Assembly (NCBI GenBank): GCA_031266435.1
Contig: JAISAZ010000121.1
Coordinates: forward strand, 1 to 40,720
From: Accumulibacter sp.
GTDB taxonomy: Bacteria; Pseudomonadota; Gammaproteobacteria; Burkholderiales; Rhodocyclaceae
Direction: 5' to 3'
Length of the DNA: 40,720 nt
The notes under the pieces were generated by a model, which was given only the letters and a program-made list of their open reading frames with translations, made no database searches and was not told the DNA's origin. This document shows, one piece after another, positions 1 to 8,712 of this stretch. Numbering within the stretch: the stretch's first letter is position 1; the number at the start of each line of letters is the position of its first letter. Made by a program: the position numbers and the translations under genes.

Positions 1-159
1 CGGTATTTCTCCTCGCGTCTGACCTCAGGGGCCATGGAAGGCATCAATAGTCGAATTCAGGAGATCAAACGCAGGGCCAGAGGCTTTCGCAACATCGAGA
101 ACTTCATCTCCATGATTTACCTCGAAGCCGCTCACTTCAATTTCCAACCTCCTACTTAA
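1..159 (+). pseudogene. ISL3-family transposase, C-terminal fragment
   Basis: The first frame is open from base 1 to a TAA at 157-159 and encodes 52 residues. They include 'MEGINSRIQEIKRRARGFRN' followed by 'IENFISMIYLEAA', which matches the conserved C-terminal end of ISL3-type DDE transposases (the E-G-x-N...K-x-x-A-x-G-F-R-N block). The rest lies outside the window, so it cannot be told whether the gene is whole. The next gene starts only 16 bases after the stop and no terminal inverted repeat can be seen there, so the right end of the element may be lost. It marks the left edge of the polysaccharide locus as a site of past mobile element activity. Confidence 0.75.
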
Positions 160-175
160 AACAGCGAGAAACAAA

Positions 176-1084
176 ATGTTTAACCTTCAGGAAAATATCA
201 AAAAGGTCAATCTTGAAAAATTACTTGCAAAAAATACCGACAAGATCGATTCATTGAAAAATGTTTTTGGCGATAAAACGCGCTTTGATATTTATGATGA
301 TTACGATATATTTTTGAAGGTAAATAAAATAGTTTATGACGACAAAAGGAAATACCCGAGGTATGAAAAAGATCATCTTGTACAACATGCTTTTAGCGTA
401 TTAAAAGAGATCAGGCAGAAGCTTTTTCTTGAACAAATCGAATCATATTGTGATGTTGGCTGCGGTTGGGGGAATTTTCCTCGTGCAGCATATGAGCATG
501 GGGCCAAAAGTAGCCTGGGCATAGACATAAAGCAGCGCCCCATCTGGGAAGACTACGCTAGAGGAACAGATGGTCGAGTCGTCTACAAAAATGAAGACAT
601 AAGCCATAAAGAACATGGGCTTGGGAAGTATAAGCTTGTGACGTCTTTTGCTGCATTTGAGCATTTTGACACTCCAGGCGCTATGCTCAAAGCCATGTCG
701 TCTCTTGTAGAAGATGATGGGTATCTGTATATCAAATTCTCACCGATATATAATTCCTCGGATGGGTTTCACATGTATCGCCACATACATATTCCATGGT
801 ACCATTTGCTCTTTTCAGAGTCCGTTTGTAAACGCTTTTATAATGAGAATGGCCTTGAAGAACTTGTCAACGTAAATTATTTAAATAAATGGTCTGCTTT
901 TGATTTTATGGTTCTTTTCGGGAACTTCACAGATCTCAAACTTATTTCTCTATCGCCGCTTTGGAATTTTAATCATTACTGGTTTTCCAAAACATTCCCT
1001 GCAGTATTGCCTTGTCTTGGAATCGAAGAGCTTATGATTTCTGGTTTTGAGGTTGTTTTCAAAAATATTGCCAATACCATGTAA
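176..1084 (+). CDS. SAM-dependent methyltransferase of the polysaccharide locus
   Basis: This is a 302-residue class I methyltransferase. The glycine-rich SAM-binding motif I reads CDVGCGWGNF near residues 92-101, followed by an acidic motif (LGIDI) and a later aromatic F-S-P-I-Y segment with 'HIPWYHLLF'. No membrane segment is seen. The DNA is clearly more AT-rich than the neighbouring ugd and glycosyltransferase genes and uses many A/T-ending codons, which suggests separate acquisition. It sits between a transposase remnant and ugd. In Campylobacter, methyltransferases accompany the phosphoramidate genes, so this is a candidate methyl donor enzyme for the decoration proposed here. The sequence alone does not identify its substrate; it could equally methylate a sugar. 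Confidence 0.8.
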   Translation: MFNLQENIKKVNLEKLLAKNTDKIDSLKNVFGDKTRFDIYDDYDIFLKVNKIVYDDKRKYPRYEKDHLVQHAFSVLKEIRQKLFLEQIESYCDVGCGWGNFPRAAYEHGAKSSLGIDIKQRPIWEDYARGTDGRVVYKNEDISHKEHGLGKYKLVTSFAAFEHFDTPGAMLKAMSSLVEDDGYLYIKFSPIYNSSDGFHMYRHIHIPWYHLLFSESVCKRFYNENGLEELVNVNYLNKWSAFDFMVLFGNFTDLKLISLSPLWNFNHYWFSKTFPAVLPCLGIEELMISGFEVVFKNIANTM

Positions 1085-1129
1085 GTGGTATGTTCTCTTC
1101 GAGGCGAAGATTCCTAGGAAGATATTCGA

Positions 1130-2299
1130 ATGAAAATAGCCATCGCCGGAGTAGGTTACGTCGGGTTGTCAAATGGCATTCTTCTGGCCCGGCATAACGA
1201 GGTGGTTTGCCTCGATATCCTCCCTGAAAAGGTGGAGATGCTGAATCGCAGGGAATCGCCGATCGAGGACGCCGAGATCGAAGATTTTCTCAAGAACAAG
1301 CCGCTGAATTTCCGCGCTACGCTGGATAAAGCGGACGCGTATCGCGGCGCGGAATATGTCATCATCGCGACCCCCACTGACTACGATCCTGAAACCAACT
1401 ATTTCAATACCCGATCGATCGAGGCGGTCATTCGCGATGTCTTGGCGATCAATCCGCAGGCGGTGATGGTGATCAAATCGACTGTTCCGGTGGGCTACAC
1501 GATACGAACGCGCGAGGCGCTGGGCGCGCAGAATTTGATCTTTTCGCCTGAATTCTTGCGCGAGGGGCACGCCTTGTACGACAACCTCCATCCATCGCGC
1601 ATCATCGTCGGCGAGCAATCGGCGCGTGCCGAGACGTTTGCCCGATTGCTGCGCCAAGGAGCGGAAAAACAGGACATCCCGACGCTCTTTACGGGGAGTA
1701 CGGAAGCCGAGGCAATCAAACTATTTGCGAACACGTATCTGGCTATGCGCGTCGCCTATTTCAACGAGCTGGATACTTATGCCGCGACGCATGGCATCGA
1801 TACACGCCAAATTATCGATGGCGTCTGCCTTGATCCGCGTATCGGGGGGCACTACAACAACCCCAGCTTTGGGTATGGCGGCTACTGCTTGCCGAAGGAT
1901 ACTCGGCAGCTCCTGGCCAACTACCGCGATGTGCCTCAAAACCTGATTCGCGCCATCGTCGACTCCACTACGACGCGCAAGGACTTTGTCGCGGATGAGA
2001 TCATCCGTGCAAAGCCGAGGGTCGTGGGTGTCTATCGCTTGATCATGAAAGCCGGAGCGGATAATTTCCGGGCGTCGAGTATTCAGGGGGTTATGAAACG
2101 AATAAAGGCCAAAGGTATCGAGGTGATTGTCCATGAGCCGATGTTCAAGGAGGACGAGTTTTTCCATTCGCAGGTTGTAAACGACTTGGCGGCTTTCAAG
2201 CGCACGGCGGATGTTATTGTCGCCAACCGCATAAGCGACGATCTCGCGGATGTGGCCGAAAAGGTCTATACGCGCGATCTCTTTGGCGGCGATGCGTGA
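1130..2299 (+). CDS. ugd: UDP-glucose 6-dehydrogenase
   Basis: Oxidises UDP-glucose to UDP-glucuronate with two NAD+, supplying uronic acid for capsule or exopolysaccharide. At 389 residues it matches the short Ugd type of E. coli. The N-terminal Rossmann motif is [10 protein letters not shown] (residues 7-16). The STVPVGYT motif lies at 117-124, Lys197 and Asn201 are in '[10 protein letters not shown]', and the catalytic Cys253 is in [11 protein letters not shown]. The C-terminal UDP-binding domain contains '[12 protein letters not shown]'. An AGGAAG-type ribosome site lies just before the ATG. Its stop overlaps the GTG start of the next glycosyltransferase, so the two are probably translated together. 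The presence of ugd implies glucuronate or a derivative in the polymer, which fits the nearby polysaccharide-lyase-like gene. Confidence 0.96.
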   Translation: MKIAIAGVGYVGLSNGILLARHNEVVCLDILPEKVEMLNRRESPIEDAEIEDFLKNKPLNFRATLDKADAYRGAEYVIIATPTDYDPETNYFNTRSIEAVIRDVLAINPQAVMVIKSTVPVGYTIRTREALGAQNLIFSPEFLREGHALYDNLHPSRIIVGEQSARAETFARLLRQGAEKQDIPTLFTGSTEAEAIKLFANTYLAMRVAYFNELDTYAATHGIDTRQIIDGVCLDPRIGGHYNNPSFGYGGYCLPKDTRQLLANYRDVPQNLIRAIVDSTTTRKDFVADEIIRAKPRVVGVYRLIMKAGADNFRASSIQGVMKRIKAKGIEVIVHEPMFKEDEFFHSQVVNDLAAFKRTADVIVANRISDDLADVAEKVYTRDLFGGDA

Positions 2300-3381
2300 A
2301 CGCTCCGCGTCCTTCTATCCTCTTTTTCAATATGAATGGTTCCGGCTTGGGCCATCTGAATCGTTGCTTGGCTTATGCACGGCGTTTGCCGGGGAAAGTC
2401 CGGCCCTGTTTCTTTTCTCTGGCCTCGGCGATCGAGGTCATCGAAAAGATGGGGTTCGAGGCGGATTACTTCGTCTCGCATTACTGGTCCGGGAGTCCGA
2501 GCTTTTCGTGGAACAGCGAATTGGCGCTTCGATTCGGTTTGATGTTGGAGCGGGTTCGTCCTGCCGTGGTCGTATTCGACGGCACGTGGCCATTTCAAGG
2601 CTTCATGGCGGCGTGCGCGGCTTGTGGGCCACTTGGTATGGTTTGGTCCAACCGGGGTTTACTCAAGGCGGATACAGCACCGGTGCCGGTGGATGAGAGT
2701 GCTTTCGACCTGGTCATTCAGCCGGGGGAGCTGGGTGCTTCGAAATGCGAATCGAAACTATCCGGCGGCGGTAGGCGGGTCGTCGTGCCGCCGGTATGTC
2801 TGCTGGAGGGCGGAGAGTTGATGCCACGGGCAGCCGCCAGGGAAGCTTTGGGTTTGGCCGCTGAAGGCCGCTATGTACTTTTTTCTCTCGGGTCGGGCAA
2901 TCTGAAAGATGTGACGAGTATCGGCCTGGGGCTGATCCGAATCTTCGAGGCCAAGGGGTTTCAAGTGGTTTGGGCGCGAGCGCCGATTTCTGTGCGGGAC
3001 ATCGAGTTGCCCTTCGGGGTGAAACCTGTGTCGGCGTATCCCTTGGCTCGCCATCTGCGGGCTTTTGATGCTTTCGTGGGGGCGGCGGGTTACAACACGT
3101 GTTGTGAGGTCGTGCTGGCGGGCATTCCGGCGCTATTGGTACCCAATGAAGAGTTGGTGGATGATCAGATGCGTCGGGCGTTGTTGGTGGCCGACATCGT
3201 GCCGGCGGTAGTTTCTGTTTGTGAAACGGATCGCCAACGGGAGGCTGCGGTTCAGAAGTTGTTGGAGATGATGACCAAGGGTGGGATAAATGAGCCGTAT
3301 CTACCTTCGATTCCAATGAACGGCGCTTCGTTGGGAGCGGAAGAGATTATGACCGTAGCGATGGCCAGGGGACGGCGTTGA
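2296..3381 (+). CDS. MurG-like GT-B glycosyltransferase
   Basis: This 361-residue protein has a two-Rossmann GT-B layout. The N-terminal loop '[17 protein letters not shown]' resembles the acceptor-side glycine loop of MurG/GT28 and related predicted glycosyltransferases. The C-terminal half has 'FSLGSGN' and '[20 protein letters not shown]', the usual nucleotide-sugar-binding region. There is no signal peptide or clear membrane helix, so it probably acts at the inner face of the membrane. The start is GTG within a GTGA overlap with the ugd stop. The end overlaps the next start as TTGA. Donor and acceptor are unknown; UDP-glucuronate from Ugd is a possible donor by context only. Confidence 0.8.
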   Translation: MNAPRPSILFFNMNGSGLGHLNRCLAYARRLPGKVRPCFFSLASAIEVIEKMGFEADYFVSHYWSGSPSFSWNSELALRFGLMLERVRPAVVVFDGTWPFQGFMAACAACGPLGMVWSNRGLLKADTAPVPVDESAFDLVIQPGELGASKCESKLSGGGRRVVVPPVCLLEGGELMPRAAAREALGLAAEGRYVLFSLGSGNLKDVTSIGLGLIRIFEAKGFQVVWARAPISVRDIELPFGVKPVSAYPLARHLRAFDAFVGAAGYNTCCEVVLAGIPALLVPNEELVDDQMRRALLVADIVPAVVSVCETDRQREAAVQKLLEMMTKGGINEPYLPSIPMNGASLGAEEIMTVAMARGRR

Positions 3382-3932
3382 ACATCGTCGAAGAAACATT
3401 TGCCTTGAGACGGGAGTTGGTCGCATTGGCTGCCAAGCCTGAATGGGACTTGCTGACGCGCTACGATTTGTTGAGCAAGAAGCGGTTGCCGTGTTTTCGT
3501 GATCGCGCGTTTCGACTGATGAGGAAATGCTTGGCGGCAACAGGCTTGTTTCCGCCGCATGTGACGAAATATCCATGGCTACCGACCCTGAAGCATCTTC
3601 CCTTGGCAACGAATGCAAAAGCGCTGTTGATTTGGGCGCTCAAAGTGGAACGTACTGAACTACGCCAGATTTGCGAGGGGTTTTTGCGGCGATTGGAGGA
3701 TAACCCTCTCTTCGCGCCGGTATTGGTGACCGATGTGGCGGATTTTGCTTATTTCTCGCGTCTTGGGTGGTTGGTGGAGTATCTGCCGGAATTGAGCGGC
3801 GAGGGGCCATCCTATGTGGAAAGAAAGCGGTGTTACCTGGCTTGGCGCTATCGCGGCGCCTTGATTGTTGCCGCGTCCGCTGGTATGGCAAGCGAGACGG
3901 AGTGGAGCGCTTTGATGGAGGCGGGATTATGA
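3378..3932 (+). CDS. Unknown protein between a glycosyltransferase and a heparinase-like gene
   Basis: A 184-residue protein that I do not recognise. It starts with TTG in a TTGA overlap with the stop of the glycosyltransferase gene and ends in an ATGA overlap with the heparinase-like gene. This tight coupling argues that it is real. It is rich in Leu, Arg and Trp, has no signal peptide or transmembrane segment and shows no catalytic motif that I know. Segments such as 'FAYFSRLGWLVEYLPEL' and 'RKRCYLAWRYRGALIVAAS' suggest a helical fold. Its position between a transferase and a lyase points to a role in the same polymer pathway, perhaps as a partner of one of them, but this is inference only. 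Confidence 0.65.
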   Translation: MNIVEETFALRRELVALAAKPEWDLLTRYDLLSKKRLPCFRDRAFRLMRKCLAATGLFPPHVTKYPWLPTLKHLPLATNAKALLIWALKVERTELRQICEGFLRRLEDNPLFAPVLVTDVADFAYFSRLGWLVEYLPELSGEGPSYVERKRCYLAWRYRGALIVAASAGMASETEWSALMEAGL

Positions 3933-5785
3933 TCCCGTTTGAAGAACTCAATAGTAGTATGACCATGCTAAGCCTTCTTTCCAAGGCCGATGAGATTCTT
4001 CTAAATGGATGGCGATACCGGGGTTGTGAAGCGATCGACCTTAATCGACCCATCTCATGGCAATTGAAAAATCAAGAACAGCGTTCGCATAATTATCATA
4101 CTCACAGTCTGGGTGTGTTTGATATCCTGCTACGGGCGCATTCGCATTCGCAGGATGCAAAATATCTGGTCGTTTCGCTACGCGTTGCCTTGGATTGGAT
4201 TCGCCAGAATTCCGATCCGCAGGCTGTGGGGATATCGCCCTTTGCCTGGTACGACATGGCGGTGGGTTTACGTGCCTATCGGCTCGCCTATCTGTTCCAA
4301 GCCGCTGATCAGGCTGGATTGCTCGACGAGGACGCGCACGAAGCGATCTGGTCTTCGCTGGAGCAGCACGCCGCTTATCTTGCGGACGACGCGAACATTG
4401 CGTTTCACAATAACCACGGTTACTACCAAGTGGTCGGGCAACTCGCCTTGGGGCGGCGTTTTTCCAGCCTGTCATCACTTATGGCCCAGGCCCAGAAACA
4501 GGGCAGGGAGCGCCTGCAGCGCATACTGAGGCAACAATTTTCCCCGGATGGCGTGCATCAGGAGCATTCTCCGGGATATCACCACATGGTGTACTGCACC
4601 TTGAAAGCGCTGATTGATTCAGGGCTGGTGGAAAATGAAGAAACCATCGTCTTTGCCCGACGCATCGAAGAAGCTCTGTCCTGGTTCGTGCTGCCCAATC
4701 AGCATATCGTGAACTTTGGTGATTCAGACGACATAGCGTTTGCTCGTTCGCCGCGTGAAGCCGAAGACAAATGGGTGACGTCCGGGATGCGCTTCTGGGG
4801 CAGTGGTGGCAAGCTTGGGGAGCTATCCGGAGGCGTGGTGCGCGTTTTCCCGAATGACGGCTACTGGATAGCCAGGAAAGCGGGCGAGAATGCGCGGAAT
4901 CCGGCTGTGTACAGCTATCTGGCGCTCAACGCGGCTTTTCATTCCCGAACGCACAAACACGCGGACGACCTGAGCTTCGTCTGGTCCGACCGAGGCGCTA
5001 ATATTCTGGTGGATGCCGGACGTTACGATTATATCGGTAAGACCGAGCAAGGTTCGGAGCTATGGCTCGACGGTCATTGGTACTCCGATCCTTGGCGAGT
5101 GTATTGCGAGTCCACCAAGGCGCATAACGCTTTGGAATTTGATGGGCGAAACTCCCCACGAAAAGGGGTCGATCCCTATGGGAGCGCTCTTGGGCGTTGG
5201 GGAGAAGATGATTCCGGCTTGGTTTATGTGGAAGCCGAGTGTAAGTATTTTGACTCAATCCGCCATGCGCGTATGCTGTTTTTCATGCCTGGGCAATGGC
5301 TTTTGGTCTTTGACTGGTTCAACGACAACGCCAACGCGCAACACACGGTCAGGCAATGGTTCCATATTGGACACAAACTGCAACTGACACTGGACCAAGA
5401 GCAATATCTGCTTGCTGTGCCGGGTAGCCCGGAAATATTGCGTATTGTTTCCTTGCTCGGCTCGTCCCTTCCTTCACGCCCGTACATTGGCGAGGAATAT
5501 CCAGTGATTCAGGGGTGGTGGTCTGGCAAGGCGCTGGATGTTGTTCCAAATTATGCCTTCTGTCATGAACTGTCCGGGAAGAGTAGCGGCGCATACGCGA
5601 CCTTGTTCAGTTTTTCGAACCAATTGCAGGCGGACACTGAGTGGTCGAAAGTTGATGCTTCCGGGCGTAAAGGGCAGTTCCGATGGGAGGACCAATCCGG
5701 CGTTCATGAGCTTCGTTTTGAACGACCCGTCGAGGGAGATTTGGCAGTCAAATATGTTTTGCGCGCGCGAGTTCGTGCAGCCTGA
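3929..5785 (+). CDS. Heparinase II/III-like polysaccharide lyase
   Basis: A 618-residue protein of the heparinase II/III superfamily, enzymes that cleave uronic-acid-containing polysaccharides by beta-elimination. The N-terminal alpha/alpha toroid region has 'NNHGYYQVVGQLAL' and 'FSPDGVHQEHSPGYHHMVY', where family members carry catalytic Asn/His/Tyr residues. The C-terminal beta-sandwich begins with 'HSRTHKHADDLSFVWSD' and 'DAGRYDY', the conserved metal- and substrate-binding block. No clear signal peptide is seen. The frame is open back to 3767, but ATG 3929 overlaps the upstream stop as ATGA and opens with a normal N-terminus, so it is the better start. Inside a biosynthetic locus such lyases trim or edit the polymer; ugd in the same operon is consistent with a uronate polymer. 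Confidence 0.88.
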   Translation: MIPFEELNSSMTMLSLLSKADEILLNGWRYRGCEAIDLNRPISWQLKNQEQRSHNYHTHSLGVFDILLRAHSHSQDAKYLVVSLRVALDWIRQNSDPQAVGISPFAWYDMAVGLRAYRLAYLFQAADQAGLLDEDAHEAIWSSLEQHAAYLADDANIAFHNNHGYYQVVGQLALGRRFSSLSSLMAQAQKQGRERLQRILRQQFSPDGVHQEHSPGYHHMVYCTLKALIDSGLVENEETIVFARRIEEALSWFVLPNQHIVNFGDSDDIAFARSPREAEDKWVTSGMRFWGSGGKLGELSGGVVRVFPNDGYWIARKAGENARNPAVYSYLALNAAFHSRTHKHADDLSFVWSDRGANILVDAGRYDYIGKTEQGSELWLDGHWYSDPWRVYCESTKAHNALEFDGRNSPRKGVDPYGSALGRWGEDDSGLVYVEAECKYFDSIRHARMLFFMPGQWLLVFDWFNDNANAQHTVRQWFHIGHKLQLTLDQEQYLLAVPGSPEILRIVSLLGSSLPSRPYIGEEYPVIQGWWSGKALDVVPNYAFCHELSGKSSGAYATLFSFSNQLQADTEWSKVDASGRKGQFRWEDQSGVHELRFERPVEGDLAVKYVLRARVRAA

Positions 5786-5821
5786 TAGCGTAGTCACTCA
5801 ATTTAGGGACTAGAACAAACC

Positions 5822-6034
5822 ATGCATGAACAATTTATACCAGAAAGCATATCATTTAGAATTAATGATGTCGGAACAATTACAGCAATAAATTATTGCT
5901 CTGCCAAAAAATATGGATTTATTGATTTCCTGAGTAGTTGCATCCAGAAGGCAAGGTATATCATCACAAGGCCGTTTCGGAGCGGTCTGGCCGATTGCAG
6001 CGTTATTGTCCTCTTTGATCATTTTGCGGGTTGA
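5822..6034 (+). CDS. Small unknown ORF in an AT-rich junction
   Basis: A possible 70-residue protein starting ATG and ending in a TTGA overlap with a TTG codon of the next large gene. The DNA from about 5790 to 6030 is AT-rich compared with both neighbours. The translation has no recognisable motif, signal peptide or clear membrane segment. It may be a remnant left where two gene blocks were joined, or it may not be translated. The main support is the stop/start overlap, an arrangement also seen at other junctions in this locus. Confidence 0.3.
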   Translation: MHEQFIPESISFRINDVGTITAINYCSAKKYGFIDFLSSCIQKARYIITRPFRSGLADCSVIVLFDHFAG

Positions 6035-8427
6035 ACATGTTTTACTTTGCCACAAAAGCCCAAACTCTCGAATCATTGCGTCCGGTTCTGCGCTTATCGA
6101 CCATCCCGCAAAGCTTTTCCTTTGCCGCGACTCGATGGATCGACGAACGTGGGGCGGTTCTCGCGGAACTGACGGGAATCTTTCCCGAAGGGTACTTGAT
6201 CGTCCGCAGCAGCGCCGTGGGTGAGGATGCGTACGCGGAGTCGCGGGCCGGCGTCTACGAAAGTATCCCCTTTGTCTCTGCTGTGGACGGCCAAGCCTTG
6301 GCGGGAGCGATCGACACGGTGATCGCCTCGTATGCGCGACGCAAAAGCGCGCGATCCTCCGACGATCTCGTCCTTGTGCAGCCGATGGTCGACAACATCA
6401 GCATGGCAGGCGTCGTCTTCACGCAGGAACTGCAAAATGGCGCACCGTATTATGTGATCAATTACGACGATATTTCCGGTCGTCATGATGCGGTGACCAG
6501 CGGCGCCGACCTGACGCGAACCCTGCTGATCCACCGAGGCTATGAGCGCCACATGCGCTCGAGTCGGTTCTCGCGGCTGATCGAAGCCGTGCAGGAGATA
6601 GAAGACGTCGTGGGTCTGCCGGGGATCGATATCGAGTTCGTCGTCAATACGGCGGAAGAAGTTTACATCGTTCAAGTACGCCCCTTGGCGGTACGCCGCA
6701 ACTGGAACCGCTCGACGGCGCGCCGCGTGGATCAGGCACTCGACCAGACGCGCGAATTCGTTCGTGACCGCCTTCGTCCCCTGCCGAACATTGTTGGGGA
6801 TCGCAGCCTTTACAGCCTGATGTCCGATTGGAATCCTGTCGAAATGCTCGGAGCCGCGCCGCGCCCTCTGGCTCTTTCGCTCTACCGGCACCTGATCACC
6901 GACAGCATCTGGGCAGAAGCGCGGGCCGGCATGGGCTACCGTGATCTTTCCGGGCGTTCTCTGCTCATCGAGTTCAACGGGCGTCCCTATATCGACGTAC
7001 GAGAAAGCTTCAATTCTTTTTTGCCCGCATCGCTTCCCGTTCCGATCGCGGAAAAACTCGTGAACGCGTGGCTGGATCGTTTGCAGGAACACCCGGAACT
7101 GCACGACAAAGTCGAATTTGAAGTGACGCTGACGACGCACGTGCCCGGTTTTGGCCGCTTGTACGGCGGCGTTTTGGCGGATTGGGGCCTCGGTTCAGAG
7201 GAACGCGGCGAGTTTGAAGGCTGCCTGAAAAATTTGACGCTGAATGTTCTCGCCGAGCGAGGGCAATTACTCGAAGATGAATTAGCCAAAACAATCCCAT
7301 TGCAACGGGTGGGCGCTTCGGACTGTGGACGCAATACGGACTGCCTGTATCAAGCGAAACAGTTGCTGACGTTGTGCCGCGAGTACGGAACGAAACCCTT
7401 CTCCGTCCTTGCGCGTTGCGCTTTCATGGCCGAGGCGGTCTTGCGAGCCTTGGTCGCCGGAGACGCGATTCTCCCGGAGCGGGCCATGGCTTTCCGCGCG
7501 TCCGTACGCACGGTACTCGCGGATTTTCTGGAAGACATGCGCCGAGTGCGGGAAGGCGGGATCGGCGAGAAGGAATTTTTTGACCGCTACGGTCATTTAC
7601 GGCCAAGCAGTTACGACATTCTTTCGCCGCGTTACGATCAGCGTCAGAATTTTTTGAGCCTCTTGGAAACGGAAAATGCCGTGCGAAACGAGGCATACGA
7701 ATTCAATCTTTCCGGCGAAGAACGGCGCGCCGTGGCAGCCTTGCTCGACGCCGAGGGCTACGCGCTGTCCCCGGAAGACCTGTTCCGTTTCATGAGTCGG
7801 GCCATCGCTGGGCGCGAAGAGGCGAAATTCAGGTTCACCCGCGCCCTGAGTCAGGCTCTGGAAGAGATTGCCCTCTGGGGCGAAGAGCTTGGCTTGAGCC
7901 GTGACGAGCTTTCGTTCCTGCGTCTGGAAGATTTATGGGGTTTCCTTTCTTCCAGCCCGATGCTTCCCTGGGAAGACCTGATGCGCTCAAAAGCGTGGGC
8001 CAACAGGGAGAATCATGAAATTTGTCAGGCGATTTGTTTACCCTATGTCATTTGCGGAGTCGCCGATGTGGATATCGTCCCGCTGCATAAAAGTCGACCC
8101 AATTTCATCACCAAGGGCGCGGTACGGGGGCTGGCACTGTATCTGACGGGGCATGAAAACGTGGCGGAATTGGATTTCAAAGGCGCCATCGTTTTTATCG
8201 AAAGCGCCGACCCCGGCTTCGACTGGATTTTTTCCCGCCCGATCGTTGGGCTGGTGACCAAATACGGCGGTGCCAATTCGCATATGGCGATCCGCTGCGC
8301 TGAACTGCGAATGCCCGCCGCGATCGGCTGCGGCGAACAGCTTTTTGAAAGCCTCAAGCATTCCCGTGAGGTCGGGTTGGACTGTGCGACCGAGCGCCTG
8401 TCCGCGCAAAGGAGTCCGCAATGGTAA
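6031..8427 (+). CDS. Putative L-glutamine kinase (PEP-synthase-like), phosphoramidate pathway
   Basis: A 798-residue protein with the layout of PEP synthase and pyruvate phosphate dikinase. The N-terminal ATP-binding domain has 'VRSSAVGEDAYAESRAGVY' and ends near residue 230 with 'VYIVQVRPL'. A long central region follows. The C-terminal mobile domain has 'GGANSHMAIRCAELRMPA', where His751 is the expected phosphohistidine. The PEP/pyruvate-binding barrel of true PEP synthases is absent. This is the organisation of C. jejuni Cj1418, which phosphorylates the amide nitrogen of L-glutamine as the first step to capsular phosphoramidate. Three further homologues of that pathway follow directly. The start may be TTG 6031 (TTGA overlap) or ATG 6037. 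Without the neighbours, only 'PEP-utilizing enzyme' could be claimed. Confidence 0.8.
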   Translation: MNMFYFATKAQTLESLRPVLRLSTIPQSFSFAATRWIDERGAVLAELTGIFPEGYLIVRSSAVGEDAYAESRAGVYESIPFVSAVDGQALAGAIDTVIASYARRKSARSSDDLVLVQPMVDNISMAGVVFTQELQNGAPYYVINYDDISGRHDAVTSGADLTRTLLIHRGYERHMRSSRFSRLIEAVQEIEDVVGLPGIDIEFVVNTAEEVYIVQVRPLAVRRNWNRSTARRVDQALDQTREFVRDRLRPLPNIVGDRSLYSLMSDWNPVEMLGAAPRPLALSLYRHLITDSIWAEARAGMGYRDLSGRSLLIEFNGRPYIDVRESFNSFLPASLPVPIAEKLVNAWLDRLQEHPELHDKVEFEVTLTTHVPGFGRLYGGVLADWGLGSEERGEFEGCLKNLTLNVLAERGQLLEDELAKTIPLQRVGASDCGRNTDCLYQAKQLLTLCREYGTKPFSVLARCAFMAEAVLRALVAGDAILPERAMAFRASVRTVLADFLEDMRRVREGGIGEKEFFDRYGHLRPSSYDILSPRYDQRQNFLSLLETENAVRNEAYEFNLSGEERRAVAALLDAEGYALSPEDLFRFMSRAIAGREEAKFRFTRALSQALEEIALWGEELGLSRDELSFLRLEDLWGFLSSSPMLPWEDLMRSKAWANRENHEICQAICLPYVICGVADVDIVPLHKSRPNFITKGAVRGLALYLTGHENVAELDFKGAIVFIESADPGFDWIFSRPIVGLVTKYGGANSHMAIRCAELRMPAAIGCGEQLFESLKHSREVGLDCATERLSAQRSPQW

Positions 8428-8711
8428 TATGGCTGGTTGGGCTTTCGGGTGCCGGCAAAAGCACTTTGGCCAAAGAAATCGTCGCGCTTGCGCGAGAACG
8501 GATTCCTAACGTCGTATTGCTCGACGGCGATAGCTTGCGCGAGGCTTTGGGAAACGATCTGGGGCACACGATCAAGGATCGGAAGCGGAATGCGGAAAGA
8601 CTCTGCGGACTCGGAAAGCTTCTTGACGGCCAAGGGATCCACGTCGTGTGCGCCGTGCTTTCACTATTCCCCGAATCACGCGAATGGAACCGGAAGCACC
8701 TCAAAAGCTAG
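8421..8711 (+). CDS. APS-kinase-like CDP-phosphoramidate kinase, truncated
   Basis: A 96-residue P-loop kinase fragment of the adenylylsulfate kinase fold. The Walker A is GLSGAGKST (residues 7-15), followed by 'LLDGDSLREAL', 'DRKRNAERLCGLGKLL' and 'SLFPESREWNRKHL'. In C. jejuni the homologous Cj1415 phosphorylates the 3'-hydroxyl of cytidine diphosphoramidate. Family members are about 170-200 residues, and this one stops at a TAG about half way, before the lid region and the C-terminal substrate-contact residues. None of the missing part is visible in another frame downstream, and the next ATG comes one base after the stop. This suggests a deletion rather than a simple frameshift. An AAAGGAG ribosome site precedes the ATG and the start overlaps the previous gene by 7 bases. 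Probably inactive unless completed elsewhere. Confidence 0.75.
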   Translation: MVIWLVGLSGAGKSTLAKEIVALARERIPNVVLLDGDSLREALGNDLGHTIKDRKRNAERLCGLGKLLDGQGIHVVCAVLSLFPESREWNRKHLKS

Positions 8712-8712
8712 C

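Noticed and set aside
3767-3928. A 54-codon upstream extension of the heparinase-like gene
   Set aside because: It overlaps the preceding gene, has no ribosome site, and the ATG at 3929 forms a normal ATGA overlap with that gene's stop.
8437-8712. A 92-codon upstream extension of the hydrolase gene
   Set aside because: It reads through the P-loop kinase gene in another frame and its translation resembles nothing in the hydrolase family.
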